64,000 bases of DNA from Marinospirillum perlucidum (GTDB taxonomy: Bacteria > Pseudomonadota > Gammaproteobacteria > Pseudomonadales > Halomonadaceae), in NCBI RefSeq assembly GCF_003336805.1, contig NZ_QFWJ01000003.1, positions 62,001 to 126,000 of the forward strand, given 5' to 3'. The notes beneath the pieces were generated by a model. That model saw only the letters and a program-made list of their open reading frames with translations. It was not told the origin of the DNA and did not search any database. The translations under genes and the position numbers were made by a program. The first letter of the stretch is position 1; every line of letters begins with the position of its first letter. Shown here in pieces: positions 43,704 to 54,840 of the stretch.

Positions 43704-44885
43704 TCAAGGCTTATTGAGGTAAGTGCCGAGTGTGGAATTAAGCACCAGGGCCACCAGTTCTGCCTGGCGCTGGGTGTTTGTTTTGCGTAAGAGGGATTTT
43801 ATATGGCTGCGGAGAGTCGAGGTTTCACGGCAGAGTTCGTCCGCCAGTTGATCTACGGATTTGCCCTGACACAAGCCTAGACAAACACGAGCTTCGGCAT
43901 CGGAGAAACCAAACAGGTCTTTCCACTGTTCCGGGGAGGGGAGTTGGTTATTCCACGCCCTTAGGCTAAGCAGACAGCCAGCAATCGGTGTGGCAGGAGT
44001 CATGGGGGATGCCGGACTTTGGCTGGCTAGAGGTGATAACACCAGAGTCGCTCCCGTTTCTTTGCCTGCAGGCAGATAAAGTACCTGATCACTGGTGGTA
44101 TCCAGATGAGTCGAAGCCTGAATGCTGAGAGACAGTTTGTGCATGAAGTCTGCATGCAGGCGGGGTTCGGTAAAGGTAAGGATGCCTTCATCCAGTTGGA
44201 CTCGCTCATCCTGTCTTAACCAGTTGTCGGCAGCCTGGTTGAGAAAAGTGACTTGGAAGCGACCATCAACAATGATTAGCGGCTGATCAAGGCTGTCCAG
44301 AATCTGTAGCAGGGGCTGCTGCGCATTCTGGTTCGCTTGAATCAACCAGTGAAGAGTCATAGCACGGCGAAGATGAGGCAGCAAACGATCGAATACTTCC
44401 ACTTCCCTAACAGTAAAGGGTGGCTGGGCCTGGTTTCTGCCAAGCGTCAAAAAGGTGTGTTGGCTGGCTGTGGAATGAACCAGCGCACAGGCTCCATCAT
44501 GAATGCCCGAGGTCGTGCACCATTCCTGAAGTAGCGGGCTGTGCAGGGGGACTTCCTGTTGTTGGCTGGCAATGCAAAAGCTACCTTCTCGGGCAATCGC
44601 TTGTTGAACCAAGGGGTCCCGGTCTGCCAGATTGGCGCTATACCAGTGCACGGCGGCATCGGAAATACCTGCCATCCAACCACCGTAAAGGCGGTTTTTT
44701 TTGCGATCGAATAATCCCAGGGTAGCGCTGTAACAGCTAAAATCCTGGCAAAGCCTTTCCAGAAACCCGGTGAAACCCTGATTGGATTGTATGGATGCAT
44801 AGAGCTGATGCAAAAGAGCATCGTAGTGCGCTAGCTCCTGGCTGGGAGGCGTTGCGGCATCCGTTTGAGGCAGGGATGACTGCAT
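43704..44885 (-). CDS. LuxR-type regulator with a large unrecognised sensor region
   Basis: 393 residues. The C-terminal GerE/LuxR helix-turn-helix (about 325-390) has GFSDAEARVCLGLCQGKSVDQLADELCRETSTLRSHIKSLLRKTNTQRQAELVAL. The remainder contains a PAS-like stretch around residues 190-300 (LQILDSLDQPLIIVDGRFQVTFLNQAA) preceded by a GAF-like region. It has no receiver domain. The start at 44885 follows an AAGGGG site. The lipoprotein gene lies directly downstream on the same strand with palindromes between, so the regulator may control it. Confidence 0.85.
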   Translation of the reverse strand: MQSSLPQTDAATPPSQELAHYDALLHQLYASIQSNQGFTGFLERLCQDFSCYSATLGLFDRKKNRLYGGWMAGISDAAVHWYSANLADRDPLVQQAIAREGSFCIASQQQEVPLHSPLLQEWCTTSGIHDGACALVHSTASQHTFLTLGRNQAQPPFTVREVEVFDRLLPHLRRAMTLHWLIQANQNAQQPLLQILDSLDQPLIIVDGRFQVTFLNQAADNWLRQDERVQLDEGILTFTEPRLHADFMHKLSLSIQASTHLDTTSDQVLYLPAGKETGATLVLSPLASQSPASPMTPATPIAGCLLSLRAWNNQLPSPEQWKDLFGFSDAEARVCLGLCQGKSVDQLADELCRETSTLRSHIKSLLRKTNTQRQAELVALVLNSTLGTYLNKP

Positions 44886-44901
44886 GGGGAACACCCCTTG
44901 T

Positions 44902-45123
44902 CTATTGCAGGATTTTCACCACCTGAATGGCATCCTTGGGGTCGGCTTCTGTCTGGTTGACCCGGGTGGGGAGTTCTTCAGGCATTTCCAGCGACATGGA
45001 GTCGGTAAAACCACACTCAACGCACTCGCGATGTTGATAGCCGTCTTCCTGCCAGGCTTTGAGGCGATCCATGGCCGAACATTTGGGGCAGATGGCCCCG
45101 GCTATAAAGCGTTTAATGGACAT
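44902..45123 (-). CDS. yheV: YheV-like zinc-ribbon protein
   Basis: 73 residues with the YheV start KRFIAGAICPKCSAMDRLKAWQ and a second Cys pair in ECVECGFTD. A small putative zinc-binding protein of unknown function found across gammaproteobacteria. It lies between purL and the LuxR gene on the same strand. Confidence 0.85.
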   Translation of the reverse strand: MSIKRFIAGAICPKCSAMDRLKAWQEDGYQHRECVECGFTDSMSLEMPEELPTRVNQTEADPKDAIQVVKILQ

Positions 45124-45158
45124 TTATTTCTCCATTGCTAGGTTGCAGGAGTGCTGTC

Positions 45159-45220
45159 CTGTGGGAGCGCAGTCCTCCGCGCGACTATCACCAATATCGC
45201 TCTCGGAGCGAGCTCCCACA
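45159..45220. repeat. REP-type palindrome pair (REPIN-like)
   Basis: TGTGGGAGC (45160-45168) and its inverse GCTCCCACA (45212-45220) enclose about 43 bases. Each end continues into its own GC-rich stem (GCGC...GCGC, and TCGCTC-TC-GGAGCGA). This resembles the REP sequences beginning TGTGGGAGC known from pseudomonads, arranged as an inverted pair. It sits in the purL-yheV gap. Only one was noticed in the window. Confidence 0.7.
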
Positions 45221-45245
45221 GTACTGCTTACCACCAGAATTACAA

Positions 45246-48200
45246 TTAATTAACCCATTTGCGGGCGTTGGCAAAAATATGCTGCCAGGGGCCCTGCTCG
45301 CCCCATTCATCGGGATGCCAGGAGTTGTTCAGCGTTCTGGCTACCCTCTCCGGGTGCGGCATCATGATGGTGGCGCGACCGTCATCACTGGTCAGGCCGG
45401 TGATCCCGGCAGGTGAGCCATTGGGGTTGAGAGGATACTGCTGGGTTACCTGACCCCGGTTGTCCACGAATCTCAGGGCCACCTGACCAGAGGCTTCCAC
45501 GGCAGCCAGTTGCTCGGCGCTGGCGAACTCGGCGCGGCCTTCACCGTGAGAGACGGCGATGGGCAGACGCGAACCCTCCATTCCTTGCAGGAGTATAGAA
45601 GCATTGCGCTGGATTTCCACCGTGGCCACGCGGGCCTCGAACTGCTCGGACAGGTTGCGCACAAAACGTGGCCAGTGATCCGTGCCGGGAATCAGTTCCT
45701 TCAGTTGGGAAAGCATTTGACAGCCGTTACAGATCCCCAGGGAGAAGGTGTCCTGACGCTGGAAGAAGTCGGCAAAAATCTCCCGGGTTTGTGGATGGAA
45801 AAGAATGGACTTGGCCCAGCCGCCACCGGCACCCAGGACATCACCAAAGGAGAAGCCGCCGCAGGCTGCCAGTCCCTTGAAATCTTCCAGGGTCAGCTCG
45901 CCTTTCAGCAGGTCGCTCATGTGCACATCGACCGGATTGAAACCAGCGCGATAGAAGGCGGCAGCGGTTTCCAGGTGGCTGTTGACCCCCTGTTCACGCA
46001 GAATGGCCACCTTGGGCTTGGTGTTCAGATTGAGGTAGGGCGCAGCCTTGTCTTCATGCAGGTCAAAAGTCAGACGCGGGCTGATACCGGGATCTTCGGC
46101 ATCCTTGAGCAGATCGAATTCCTCGCGGGCACAGTCGGCATTATCCCGGAGGGCCTGAATGCGGTAGCTGGTTTCGGCCCAGGTACGTTGCAGGTGAACA
46201 CGGCTGGCCTGAAAGAGGTTGTCCCCTTCCAGAGAAATATTGATTTGATCATCTTCACTGGGCTGGCCGATTACCTGAACGGCGTCACCCAGACCGGCGG
46301 CAGCCAGTTGCATGAGGACGTATTCGGTGTCTTCCTGGCGAATTTGGACAACAGCGCCCAGCTCTTCACTGAACAGAGCCGCCAGGGTTTCTTCATTTGA
46401 AGCAGCCAGCAAATCCAGTTTGATATCCAGGCCGCTATGGCCAGCGAAGGCCATTTCTACCAGGGTGGTGAAAAGACCACCATCGGAACGGTCATGGTAG
46501 GCCAGCAATTTGTCTTCACCGGCCAGTCCCTGGATGACGGCAAAAAAGGCCTTGAGATCTTCTGGGTCGTCCAGATCCGGTGCCTGGTCACCAATTTGCT
46601 TGTAAACCTGAGCCAGGGCCGAGCCACCCAAACGGTTTTGACCGCGTCCCAGGTCGATCAGCAGCAGATCGGTCGCTCCCTGATCCTTACGAATTTGTGG
46701 CGTTAGGGTAGGGCGGGCCTGGGTCACGGGTGCAAAAGCTGTGACCACCAGTGACAGGGGCGCAGTGATGGCTTTTTCGCTGCCATCTTCATCCTGCCAC
46801 ACGGTGCGCATGGACATGGAATCCTTGCCCACGGGAATAGCGATACCCAGTTGCGGGCACAGCTCCATACCTACGGCCTTAACGGTTTCGTATAGAGCCT
46901 GGTTTTCTCCGGGGTGATTGGCGGCTGACATCCAGTTGGCGGACAGCTTGATATCACCCAGCTTGGCAATTCGCGAAGCGGCGATATTGGTGATGGATTC
47001 AGCCACGGCCATGCGCCCGGAAGCAGCGGGATTGATCAGGGCCAGCGGTGTGCGCTCGCCCATGGCCATGGCTTCACCGGTTTCGGTAAAAGGTGTGGTG
47101 GTAGTCACGGCACAGTCGGCAACCGGCACCTGCCAGGGACCAACCATCTGGTCACGGGCCACCAGGCCGGTGACACTGCGATCCCCGATGGTGATCAGGA
47201 ACTGTTTGCTGGCGACCGTTGGCAAACGCAGGACTCTTTCTGCCGCTTCATTCAATTCAATAGCATCGGTAACCAGTGCAGGCAGCTGGGCCTGCTGGCG
47301 CTGGAATTCGCGGGTCATCTTGGGTGGTTTGCCAAAGAGAACACTCATGGGCAGATCCACCGGCTGAGTCTTGAAGTGACCATCTTCAACGGTCAAGCGG
47401 TGTTCTTGCAGGGCTTCACCCACCACGGCGTAAGGCGCTCTTTCACGCTGGCAGAGGGCATCAAAGGTATCCAGGTTTTCCGGTGCTACGGCCATGACAT
47501 AGCGTTCCTGGGCTTCGTTACACCAGATTTCCAACGGACTCATGCCGGGTTCGGCATTGGGAACCGCACGCAAGTCAAACAGACCACCGCGTTTACCATC
47601 CTTGACCAGTTCCGGCAAGGCATTGGACAGACCGCCAGCCCCGACATCATGGATAAAACAGATGGGATTCTTGTCACCCAATTCCCAGCAGCGATCGATG
47701 ACTTCCTGAGCACGGCGTTCAATCTCGGGGTTGTCGCGTTGAACCGAGGCAAAGTCGAGGTCTTCACTGGAAGAACCACTGGCCATGGAGGAGGCCGCAC
47801 CCCCGCCCAGACCGATATTCATGGCTGGCCCGCCCAGAACAATCAGCTTGGCACCTACCGGAATTTCACCCTTTTCAACGTGGTTGGGGCGAATGTTGCC
47901 AAACCCGCCGGCCAGCATGATGGGTTTGTGGTAGCCACGGCGTTCGCGGCCATTAAGGCCTTCGGCTTCTTCTTCAAAGGTACGGAAATAACCATTGAGA
48001 TTGGGGCGACCAAATTCATTGTTGAAGGCAGCGCCGCCCAGAGGACCATCAAGCATGATGTCCAGTGCCGAGACGATGCGCTCCGGTTTACCGTAATCCT
48101 CACCTTCCCAGGGTTGGATAAATTCGGGCAGGCGCAGGTTGGAGACACTAAAAGCCGTCAGGCCGGCTTTGGGCTTGGAGCCAATGCCTGTAGCCCCCTC

Positions 48201-49157
48201 GTCACGAATTTCACCACCGGCACCGGTGGCTGCACCCGGATGGGGTGCAATCGCTGTGGGGTGGTTATGGGTTTCCACCTTCATCAGGATATGGGTGGCT
48301 TCCTCAGTGGTTTGCCAATCCTTGCTTTCAGGGTTGGGGAAGAAGCGGGGGGCAGTAAAACCTTCGATTACCGCAGCATTGTCCTTGTAAGCGGACAGGA
48401 CGCCCTCGGGCGAGGTTTTGTGGGTATTACGGATCATGCCGAACAGGGAGTGGTCGGCAGGCTGACCATCAATAATCCAATCGGCATTAAAAATCTTGTG
48501 GCGGCAGTGCTCCGAGTTGGCCTGGGCAAACATCATCAGCTCAACATCGTTGGGATTGCGTCCCAGATCAGTGAAGCTGGTCACCAGATAATCAATTTCA
48601 TCATCGGCCAGGGCCAGCCCCAGTTTTTGATTGGCTTCGACTAATGCCGTGCGACCGCCATTGAGAATATCGACGGAATAAAGAGAGCGAGGCTCGTCCT
48701 GAGTGAACAGCTGCTCGGCGGTGAGAGTATCCCTGAGCAGGGTTTCCGTCATGCGGTCATAAAGTTGCTGACCCAATTGGGTTTGCTCTTCCTGGCTAAG
48801 AGGCTGACTGGATTCCAGATAGTAGGCGATGCCGCGTTCCAGTCGGCGAATGCTTTCCAGGCCACAGTTGCGGGCAATGTCCGTTGCCTTGGAGGACCAG
48901 GGGGATTGGGTTCCCAGTCTTGGGATGACCAGGAAAAACTCTCCACGGGGCTGCTGTTGCCGAGCTTCAGAGGGGCCGTATTCCAGCAACGAATTGAGCA
49001 GTTGTTGCTGGGCAGCGTTCAGGCTTTCCGTGACATCAGCCAAATGCAGGTATTCGGCATAAACCCCCGTGACCTGGGGACAAAGGGCCTGGAGCTGGGT
49101 CAGGAGCTTGGTGGAACGAAAGGCAGAAAGTGCGGGGGCGCCTCGCAGTTCGAGCAT
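45246..49157 (-). CDS. purL: Phosphoribosylformylglycinamidine synthase
   Basis: 1303 residues, the long single-chain PurL of gammaproteobacteria. It makes FGAM from FGAR, glutamine and ATP in purine synthesis. Present are the N-terminal [11 protein letters not shown], the substrate region [54 protein letters not shown], and the C-terminal glutaminase with its Cys in [10 protein letters not shown] and the SHGEGRAEF block. It is divergent from mltF, a common order. Confidence 0.97.
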   Translation of the reverse strand: MLELRGAPALSAFRSTKLLTQLQALCPQVTGVYAEYLHLADVTESLNAAQQQLLNSLLEYGPSEARQQQPRGEFFLVIPRLGTQSPWSSKATDIARNCGLESIRRLERGIAYYLESSQPLSQEEQTQLGQQLYDRMTETLLRDTLTAEQLFTQDEPRSLYSVDILNGGRTALVEANQKLGLALADDEIDYLVTSFTDLGRNPNDVELMMFAQANSEHCRHKIFNADWIIDGQPADHSLFGMIRNTHKTSPEGVLSAYKDNAAVIEGFTAPRFFPNPESKDWQTTEEATHILMKVETHNHPTAIAPHPGAATGAGGEIRDEGATGIGSKPKAGLTAFSVSNLRLPEFIQPWEGEDYGKPERIVSALDIMLDGPLGGAAFNNEFGRPNLNGYFRTFEEEAEGLNGRERRGYHKPIMLAGGFGNIRPNHVEKGEIPVGAKLIVLGGPAMNIGLGGGAASSMASGSSSEDLDFASVQRDNPEIERRAQEVIDRCWELGDKNPICFIHDVGAGGLSNALPELVKDGKRGGLFDLRAVPNAEPGMSPLEIWCNEAQERYVMAVAPENLDTFDALCQRERAPYAVVGEALQEHRLTVEDGHFKTQPVDLPMSVLFGKPPKMTREFQRQQAQLPALVTDAIELNEAAERVLRLPTVASKQFLITIGDRSVTGLVARDQMVGPWQVPVADCAVTTTTPFTETGEAMAMGERTPLALINPAASGRMAVAESITNIAASRIAKLGDIKLSANWMSAANHPGENQALYETVKAVGMELCPQLGIAIPVGKDSMSMRTVWQDEDGSEKAITAPLSLVVTAFAPVTQARPTLTPQIRKDQGATDLLLIDLGRGQNRLGGSALAQVYKQIGDQAPDLDDPEDLKAFFAVIQGLAGEDKLLAYHDRSDGGLFTTLVEMAFAGHSGLDIKLDLLAASNEETLAALFSEELGAVVQIRQEDTEYVLMQLAAAGLGDAVQVIGQPSEDDQINISLEGDNLFQASRVHLQRTWAETSYRIQALRDNADCAREEFDLLKDAEDPGISPRLTFDLHEDKAAPYLNLNTKPKVAILREQGVNSHLETAAAFYRAGFNPVDVHMSDLLKGELTLEDFKGLAACGGFSFGDVLGAGGGWAKSILFHPQTREIFADFFQRQDTFSLGICNGCQMLSQLKELIPGTDHWPRFVRNLSEQFEARVATVEIQRNASILLQGMEGSRLPIAVSHGEGRAEFASAEQLAAVEASGQVALRFVDNRGQVTQQYPLNPNGSPAGITGLTSDDGRATIMMPHPERVARTLNNSWHPDEWGEQGPWQHIFANARKWVN

Positions 49158-49473
49158 TACAGAAGCCTCTTGAAAGAGCGGAAATCATGGGACAGGAAAA
49201 GAGGGCCAAATGATAGCGCAAAGGAAAGGTGAGGGCTATCTCGGGACATAAAATGAACCTTCAGTCACAGAAAAATGTCTCTTATTGACGCTTTTTTGAA
49301 CAGCTTTTGATAAAATTACATAAATCAACGCTACGAAACCTAACTATAAAAATAAGCCAAACAGGCAAAAGTTTGATATCTATCAGTTTTTCTTTGATGG
49401 ACTCAGCCCCGGCAACTCAATCCGGGATGGTTGCAATTAAACAATCGAATATTGATTCGATGAGTTAGGCGCT
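49158..49473. other. 316-base divergent region between purL and mltF
   Basis: A TTGACG box (49285-49290) followed 16 bases later by TTGATA (49307-49312) is a possible mltF promoter. No PurR-type operator or RNA structure could be recognised, and no coding frame is supported. Confidence 0.45.
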
Positions 49474-50904
49474 ATGAAATTCAAGATTATTTCACTTTTT
49501 CTTATCCTTCTGATTGCTTTGGTTGGCTGCAGTCGGGTGGATCCTCTGGAAGAGGTGCTACAGAAGGGGCATCTGAAGGTTGCCCTGCGCAGCTCCCCCG
49601 CAGTTTTTTATGAGCATCGCGAAGGTCACGCCGGTTTCGAATATGAACTGGTCAAGGCTTTTGCTGATCACCTCGGGGTCGAGCTGAAAATAGTGATGGC
49701 TGATAGTCAGCAGGAAATGGAACAGCTCCTGGAAAACGGCGAAGTCGATATGGTAGCCGGTGGTCTGGGTCGCACCCGCTTACTTGATGAACGGTTTACA
49801 CTGACTAACCCGCTGCTGGAAACGGCTCAGATGGTAGTTTATCGCCGCGGTCATTATCGCCCCAAAGCTTGGGAAGATATTGAGGAAACGACTGACTTGG
49901 CGGTGCTGTCGGATTCGCGCCAGGCTGAAGTGCTGCGTCAGCAGCAGCAGGAAAACCCCGGGCTAAGCTGGATTGAAACCCATGACCTGGCCGTTACCGA
50001 CCTTTTGAAGTTGGTTCAGGATGGCGAGCTGGATTATGCCCTGGTCAGTGCCCAGGACTTTAACCTGAATCGTTTTTTCTTTCCGCGTGTAGGCGTTGCT
50101 TTTGATGCCAATGCCGAAGCTTCACTGGTGTGGATGCTGCCAGAAGCAGCGGAAAACTCTCAGCTGGCTTCTGCCGTCAATGGCTTTATCGTTTATGCCG
50201 ACAGTGTGGGCAAAATTGAAGAGGTGCGTGAGCGCTACTACCGTCACGAGAAGCACCTTGAGTATGTCGGTGCACCTCTTTTCCTGCGTCACGTGCGCAA
50301 CCGTCTGCCGCGTTACGAAGATCATTTTAAAATGGCGGCCCAGAAGCAGGAGTTGGATTGGCTGCTCCTGGCAGCTGTCGGTTTCCAGGAGTCCCACTGG
50401 CGGCAAAATGCCGTGTCTCCGACTGGTGTTCGCGGCCTGATGATGTTGACTCGCCGTACTGCCGGTGAGCTGGGGGTTGATCGCTTGGATCCTTTCCAAA
50501 GTATTGAGGGGGGGGCTCGTTATCTGCGCCATCTTTACGACCGGATTCCAGATCAGATTCAGGGTGAGGATCGTCTTTACATGGCTTTGGCTGCCTACAA
50601 TGTTGGCTATGGCCACATGGAAGATGCCCGGCGAATTGCCGAAAGCCGTGGCTATGATCCGGATCGTTGGGAAGATGTCGCCAAGAACCTGCCGCTGCTG
50701 ACTCAGCGCAAGTGGTATAGCCGTACCCGTTTTGGTTATGCACGGGGTAATGAGCCGGTTGCCTATGTAGAAAATATTCGCCGTTATCTGGAAATTCTGG
50801 AATGGCACCAGCGTAGTCAGGAGAACTTCCTGGAGCAGCTGGAGGAGAGAGCCGCTCGGGTTCATTTTGAAACGGCTTTCCGTAAGGTTCCGCCCATGAT
50901 TTAA
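49474..50904 (+). CDS. mltF: Membrane-bound lytic murein transglycosylase F
   Basis: 476 residues with a lipoprotein signal (FLILLIALVGCSRVD). Residues 30-270 form a periplasmic binding-protein-like domain (LKVALRSSPAVFYEHREGHAGFEYELVKAFADHLGV). Residues 290-450 form the SLT lysozyme-like domain with the catalytic Glu in GFQESHWRQNAVSPTGVRGLMMLT and NVGYGHMEDARRIA. It cleaves peptidoglycan at the outer membrane. Confidence 0.96.
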   Translation: MKFKIISLFLILLIALVGCSRVDPLEEVLQKGHLKVALRSSPAVFYEHREGHAGFEYELVKAFADHLGVELKIVMADSQQEMEQLLENGEVDMVAGGLGRTRLLDERFTLTNPLLETAQMVVYRRGHYRPKAWEDIEETTDLAVLSDSRQAEVLRQQQQENPGLSWIETHDLAVTDLLKLVQDGELDYALVSAQDFNLNRFFFPRVGVAFDANAEASLVWMLPEAAENSQLASAVNGFIVYADSVGKIEEVRERYYRHEKHLEYVGAPLFLRHVRNRLPRYEDHFKMAAQKQELDWLLLAAVGFQESHWRQNAVSPTGVRGLMMLTRRTAGELGVDRLDPFQSIEGGARYLRHLYDRIPDQIQGEDRLYMALAAYNVGYGHMEDARRIAESRGYDPDRWEDVAKNLPLLTQRKWYSRTRFGYARGNEPVAYVENIRRYLEILEWHQRSQENFLEQLEERAARVHFETAFRKVPPMI

Positions 50905-50929
50905 AGGCTTGGGGAGATGTAAAACCTTG

Positions 50930-50957
50930 GACCAGGCTCTTTGCCTGGTCTTTTTTT
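50930..50957 (+). terminator. Rho-independent terminator of mltF
   Basis: GACCAGGC (50930-50937) and GCCTGGTC (50943-50950) form a perfect 8-base stem followed by seven T (50951-50957), 26 bases after the stop. Confidence 0.92.
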
Positions 50958-51175
50958 GCCTGTTTATCGGTTGACTACCAAGGAAGCAGATTTATCGAAG
51001 TCTTCTATGTTATCAAGCGATTCACTTGGGGATCTGGCCAAGGGTTCGCTTGCCACGCTAGGCAGCAGGAACTCATAAGCACTTCTAGACTGATGGCTGC
51101 CCAGAGTAAAGAGGGTAAGCCGTTTGTTTTGACAGTGGTGGGCGCTACCTTGGTTAGAGGCATTTCTTATGCCAT

Positions 51176-51204
51176 AAAAAAACCCCGCCGAAGCGGGGTT
51201 TTTT
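51176..51204. terminator. Terminator of glnA (bidirectional)
   Basis: CCCCGC (51183-51188), loop CGAA, GCGGGG (51193-51198), with an A-run before and a T-run after, so it can act on both strands. It lies 19 bases behind the glnA stop. Confidence 0.92.
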
Positions 51205-51222
51205 GTCTCTAGTGACTACTGC

Positions 51223-52629
51223 TTATACAGAGTAGTACATGTCGAACTCAACAGGGTGAGTAGTCATGTTCAGACGATCTACTTCTTCCTGCTTCAGTTC
51301 GATGAAACCATCCAGCATGTCGTCAGTGAAGACGCCGCCTTTGGTCAGGAACTCGCGATCCTTGTCCAGAGCTTCCAGTGCTTCGGACAGGCTGGTAGCA
51401 ACCTGAGGAATCTCGTTGGCTTCTTCGGCAGGCAGGTCATACAGGTTCTTGTCCATGGCGTCGCCAGGGTGGATCTTGTTCTGGATGCCGTCCAGGCCAG
51501 CCATCAACAGGGCTGCAAAGCAGAGGTAAGGGTTGGCTGATGGGTCTGGGAAGCGAGTTTCAACGCGACGTGCCTTGGGGCTGCTGACATAAGGAATACG
51601 GATGGAAGCAGAACGGTTCTTGGCAGAGTAGGCAAGCATTACAGGCGCTTCAAAGCCGGGAACCAGACGCTTGTAAGAGTTGGTGGAGCTGTTGGTCAGA
51701 GCATTCAGGGCTTTCGCGTGCTTGATAACGCCACCGATGTAGTAGAGGGCCGTTTCAGACAGGCCGCCATAGCCATCACCGGAAAACATGTTGTTGCCGT
51801 CTTTAGACAGGGACATGTGAACGTGCATACCGGAACCATTGTCACCGACCAGAGGCTTGGGCATGAAGGTTGCAGTTTTGCCAAAGCCGTGAGCAACATT
51901 GTGTACGCAGTATTTCAGGCGCTGAACTTCATCAGCTTTTTTGACCAGAGTGTTGAAAGCAACACCGATTTCACACTGGTTAGCTGTTGCAACTTCGTGG
52001 TGGTGAACTTCAATTTTCAGACCCATGGCTGTCATGGCGTTACACATGGCAGCACGGATTTCGTGGGAAGAGTCAACAGGAGGAACGGGGAAGTAACCAC
52101 CTTTAACACGTGGGCGGTGGCCCATGTTGCCGCCTTCGATGGTGGCATCGGAAGACCAGGCTGCTTCTTCGGAGTTGATCTCGTAAGCTGCGCCGGACAT
52201 GTCCTGCTTCCACTTAACGTCATCAAAGATGAAGAATTCTGGCTCAGGACCGAAGAAGGCAGTATCAGCGATGCCGGTAGACTTCAGGTACTCTTCAGCA
52301 CGACGAGCGATGGAGCGAGGATCGCGCTCGTAGCCTTGCATGGTGCTGGGCTCAATGATGTCACACTGCAGGATCAGAGTAGGTTCATCAGTGAAAGGGT
52401 CCAGAACGGCAGACTCGTCGTCAGGACGCATGATCATGTCGGATTCGTTGATGCCTTTCCAGCCACCAACAGAAGAACCGTCAAACATCTGACCGTCTTC
52501 GAAAAATTCTTCGTCCACACCGTCGGCAGGGATGGTGACGTGCTGTTCTTTACCGCGAGCGTCGGTAAAGTGCAGGTCAATCCACTTGACGTCGTGTTCT
52601 TTAATAAGGTTTAGGCTTTTTGCAGACAT
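51223..52629 (-). CDS. glnA: Glutamine synthetase, type I
   Basis: 468 residues, the normal GSI-beta length. The N-terminus has [27 protein letters not shown]; the active site parts [17 protein letters not shown]-type, [11 protein letters not shown] and [29 protein letters not shown] are present, and the adenylylation Tyr lies in [11 protein letters not shown]. It assimilates ammonia into glutamine. The upstream region has a sigma-54 promoter and an NtrC site, so nitrogen control is expected. Confidence 0.98.
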   Translation of the reverse strand: MSAKSLNLIKEHDVKWIDLHFTDARGKEQHVTIPADGVDEEFFEDGQMFDGSSVGGWKGINESDMIMRPDDESAVLDPFTDEPTLILQCDIIEPSTMQGYERDPRSIARRAEEYLKSTGIADTAFFGPEPEFFIFDDVKWKQDMSGAAYEINSEEAAWSSDATIEGGNMGHRPRVKGGYFPVPPVDSSHEIRAAMCNAMTAMGLKIEVHHHEVATANQCEIGVAFNTLVKKADEVQRLKYCVHNVAHGFGKTATFMPKPLVGDNGSGMHVHMSLSKDGNNMFSGDGYGGLSETALYYIGGVIKHAKALNALTNSSTNSYKRLVPGFEAPVMLAYSAKNRSASIRIPYVSSPKARRVETRFPDPSANPYLCFAALLMAGLDGIQNKIHPGDAMDKNLYDLPAEEANEIPQVATSLSEALEALDKDREFLTKGGVFTDDMLDGFIELKQEEVDRLNMTTHPVEFDMYYSV

Positions 52630-52689
52630 GTGCGCCTCCGTTGATTGGCGTATTGATCAAAGGGTGTTTCCTATTCTTGCAGTATGTTA

Positions 52690-52704
52690 GCAAACATTAT
52701 GCCA
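52690..52704 (-). promoter_or_regulatory. Sigma-54 promoter of glnA
   Basis: On the minus strand the sequence reads TGGCATAATGTTTGC, close to the sigma-54 consensus TGGCAC-N5-TTGC with the GG and GC pairs at the right distance. Transcription would start near 52679, about 50 bases before the glnA ATG. Confidence 0.85.
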
Positions 52705-52832
52705 AGGATAAGTTATGAAGCCCAAAACTGCATCAAAGCTGGCCCGGGCAGAAATTTTTAGCCTCAACATGAGGCAAAAAAGGATTTTACAGCTTAAAAG
52801 CTGCACCCAAATAAAGCAAAAACAAAAACAGA

Positions 52833-52847
52833 GCACCAATATGGTGC
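52833..52847. promoter_or_regulatory. NtrC (GlnG) binding site of glnA
   Basis: GCACCA-ATA-TGGTGC is a perfect dyad matching the NtrC consensus GCACCA-N3-TGGTGC. It lies about 140 bases upstream of the sigma-54 promoter, the usual enhancer distance. Confidence 0.88.
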
Positions 52848-53019
52848 TATTGGTGAATCTTGGTGCATTGATTTATATCCAAGGGTTAAAAGGCTATTAC
52901 TGAAACCCTTCTGGCGTTATACTGTCGCGCCCTTTTTTCAGGTTGGCCGGGCGAACAAGATCACTCTTCTGGCTGCCTGGTTATTTGACCACCCTTCCGG
53001 CTCGTCCGGGGAGCAGCTT

Positions 53020-54831
53020 GTGATAGAAAAACTTCGTAATATTGCCATTATTGCCCACGTTGACCATGGAAAAACGACACTGGTTGACAAGCTTTTGAAA
53101 CAGTCAGGAACTCTGGAACGCCGCGATGCCGATGCTGAGCGGGTGATGGATTCCAATGATCAGGAAAAAGAGCGGGGCATTACCATTCTGGCCAAGAATA
53201 CCGCCATCAGCTGGAATGACTACCGCATTAATATCATTGATACACCGGGTCACGCTGACTTTGGTGGTGAGGTCGAGCGGGTTATGTCCATGGTGGACTC
53301 GGTACTTCTGCTGGTCGATGCCATGGATGGACCCATGCCTCAGACCCGCTTTGTTACCCAGAAAGCCTTTGCCCGTGGTCTTAAGCCTATAGTGGTCGTT
53401 AACAAGATCGACCGTCCCGGTGCCCGCCCTGACTGGGTTATTGATCAGGTTTTCGATCTATTTGATAACCTGGGTGCAACCGACGAGCAGCTGGATTTCC
53501 CGATTATCTATGCTTCGGCTCTCAATGGTATTGCCGGGGATGATCCTGAAAACCTGTCTGAAGACATGACTCCGCTGCTTCAGGCAATCGTTGATCTGGT
53601 GCCTGCTCCTAATGTTGATTCCGAAGGCCCTCTGCAGATGCAGATTTCTGCCCTGGATTACAACAGCTATGTCGGTGTTATCGGTGTAGGTCGTGTAACC
53701 CGTGGTCGTGTTAAGCCCAATCAGCAGGTCGTGGTCGTGGACCGCGAAGGCAAGCAGCGCAAGGGTAAAGTGGGCCAGGTTATGACCTACCACGGCCTGC
53801 AGCGCAATGAGACGCCTGAAGGTGCTGAAGCGGGTGACATTATTTGTGTAACCGGTTTTGACCCTCTGAATATCTCGGACACCCTGTGCGATCCTGAAGC
53901 CCCCGAAGCTCTGCCAGCACTGACGGTTGATGAGCCGACAGTAACCATGACCTTCCAGGTTAATGATTCGCCTTTTGCAGGTAAGGAAGGCAAGTTCGTC
54001 ACCAGTCGTAATATCAAGGAGCGTCTGGAAAAAGAACTGATCCACAACGTGGCCTTGCGTGTTGAAGAAACGGAAAGCCCGGATAAATTCCGTGTTTCAG
54101 GTCGCGGTGAGCTGCACCTGTCTGTTTTGATCGAAACCATGCGCCGTGAAGGCTATGAGTTGGGTGTTTCCCGTCCTGAAGTAATTATTCGCGAAGTGGA
54201 GGGTGTCAAGCAGGAGCCCTACGAAGAGCTGATTGTCGACGTGGAAGAAGAGCATCAGGGCGCTGTGATGGAAGAGCTGGGCAAGCGTAAAGCCATCATG
54301 AGCAACATGAATCCTGATGGCAAAGGCCGGGTTCGTCTGGACTTCACCATTCCTTCTCGTGGCCTGATCGGTTTCCGTAACCAGTTTATGACCCTGACTT
54401 CCGGCTCCGGTATTCTGACCAGTATCTTTGACCACTATGGTCCTCTGGCAGAAGGTGCCATGGCCAGCCGCATCAATGGTGTGCTGGTATCCATGACTGC
54501 TGGCAAGGTTCTGGCCTATGCCCTGACGACCCTGCAGGATCGCGGCAAACTCTTCGTTGAGCCGGGTATAGAGGTTTACGAAGGCATGATCGTGGGTATT
54601 CATGCTCGTGATAATGACCTGGTTGTTAACCCCACCAAGGCCAAGAAGCTGGATAATATGCGTGCTTCGGGTAATGATGAAACCATTCAATTGGTCCCAC
54701 CCGTACGCTTCAGTCTGGAGCAGGCCCTGGAGTTTATCGATGATGATGAACTGGTTGAAGTCACGCCCCAGCATATCCGCATGCGCAAGAAGCTGCTGAA
54801 AGAAAATGAGCGCAAGCGCTCCAAGAAGTAA
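53020..54831 (+). CDS. typA: Ribosome-associated GTPase TypA/BipA
   Basis: 603 residues. GTPase motifs are [15 protein letters not shown], the RGITI switch, [15 protein letters not shown] and [15 protein letters not shown], followed by EF-G-like domains and the BipA-specific C-terminus ending in [13 protein letters not shown]. It helps ribosome assembly and stress growth. The start is GTG at 53020 after GGGGAG; the N-terminus [17 protein letters not shown] fits E. coli BipA exactly at that point. Confidence 0.97.
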   Translation: MIEKLRNIAIIAHVDHGKTTLVDKLLKQSGTLERRDADAERVMDSNDQEKERGITILAKNTAISWNDYRINIIDTPGHADFGGEVERVMSMVDSVLLLVDAMDGPMPQTRFVTQKAFARGLKPIVVVNKIDRPGARPDWVIDQVFDLFDNLGATDEQLDFPIIYASALNGIAGDDPENLSEDMTPLLQAIVDLVPAPNVDSEGPLQMQISALDYNSYVGVIGVGRVTRGRVKPNQQVVVVDREGKQRKGKVGQVMTYHGLQRNETPEGAEAGDIICVTGFDPLNISDTLCDPEAPEALPALTVDEPTVTMTFQVNDSPFAGKEGKFVTSRNIKERLEKELIHNVALRVEETESPDKFRVSGRGELHLSVLIETMRREGYELGVSRPEVIIREVEGVKQEPYEELIVDVEEEHQGAVMEELGKRKAIMSNMNPDGKGRVRLDFTIPSRGLIGFRNQFMTLTSGSGILTSIFDHYGPLAEGAMASRINGVLVSMTAGKVLAYALTTLQDRGKLFVEPGIEVYEGMIVGIHARDNDLVVNPTKAKKLDNMRASGNDETIQLVPPVRFSLEQALEFIDDDELVEVTPQHIRMRKKLLKENERKRSKK

Positions 54832-54840
54832 GCAGTTACT

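Larger units (their letters stand above)
50905..51222. other. 318-base region between mltF and glnA
   Basis: It contains the mltF terminator at its left end and the bidirectional terminator of glnA at its right end. Between them (about 50960-51170) nothing could be identified. Confidence 0.7.
52630..53019. other. 390-base divergent region between glnA and typA
   Basis: It holds the sigma-54 promoter of glnA (52690-52704) and an NtrC-type site (52833-52847) with weaker TGGTGC-like half-sites after it. The promoter of typA must lie in the right part. A 62-codon frame at 52715-52903 crosses the NtrC site and is judged not coding. Confidence 0.75.

Noticed and set aside
47376-48644. A 422-codon open frame on the plus strand inside purL
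   Set aside because: Antisense to a fully intact purL; no ribosome site or domain.
52715-52903. A 62-codon open frame between glnA and typA
   Set aside because: Lys/Gln-rich low-complexity translation; it crosses the NtrC site and lies directly over the glnA control region.
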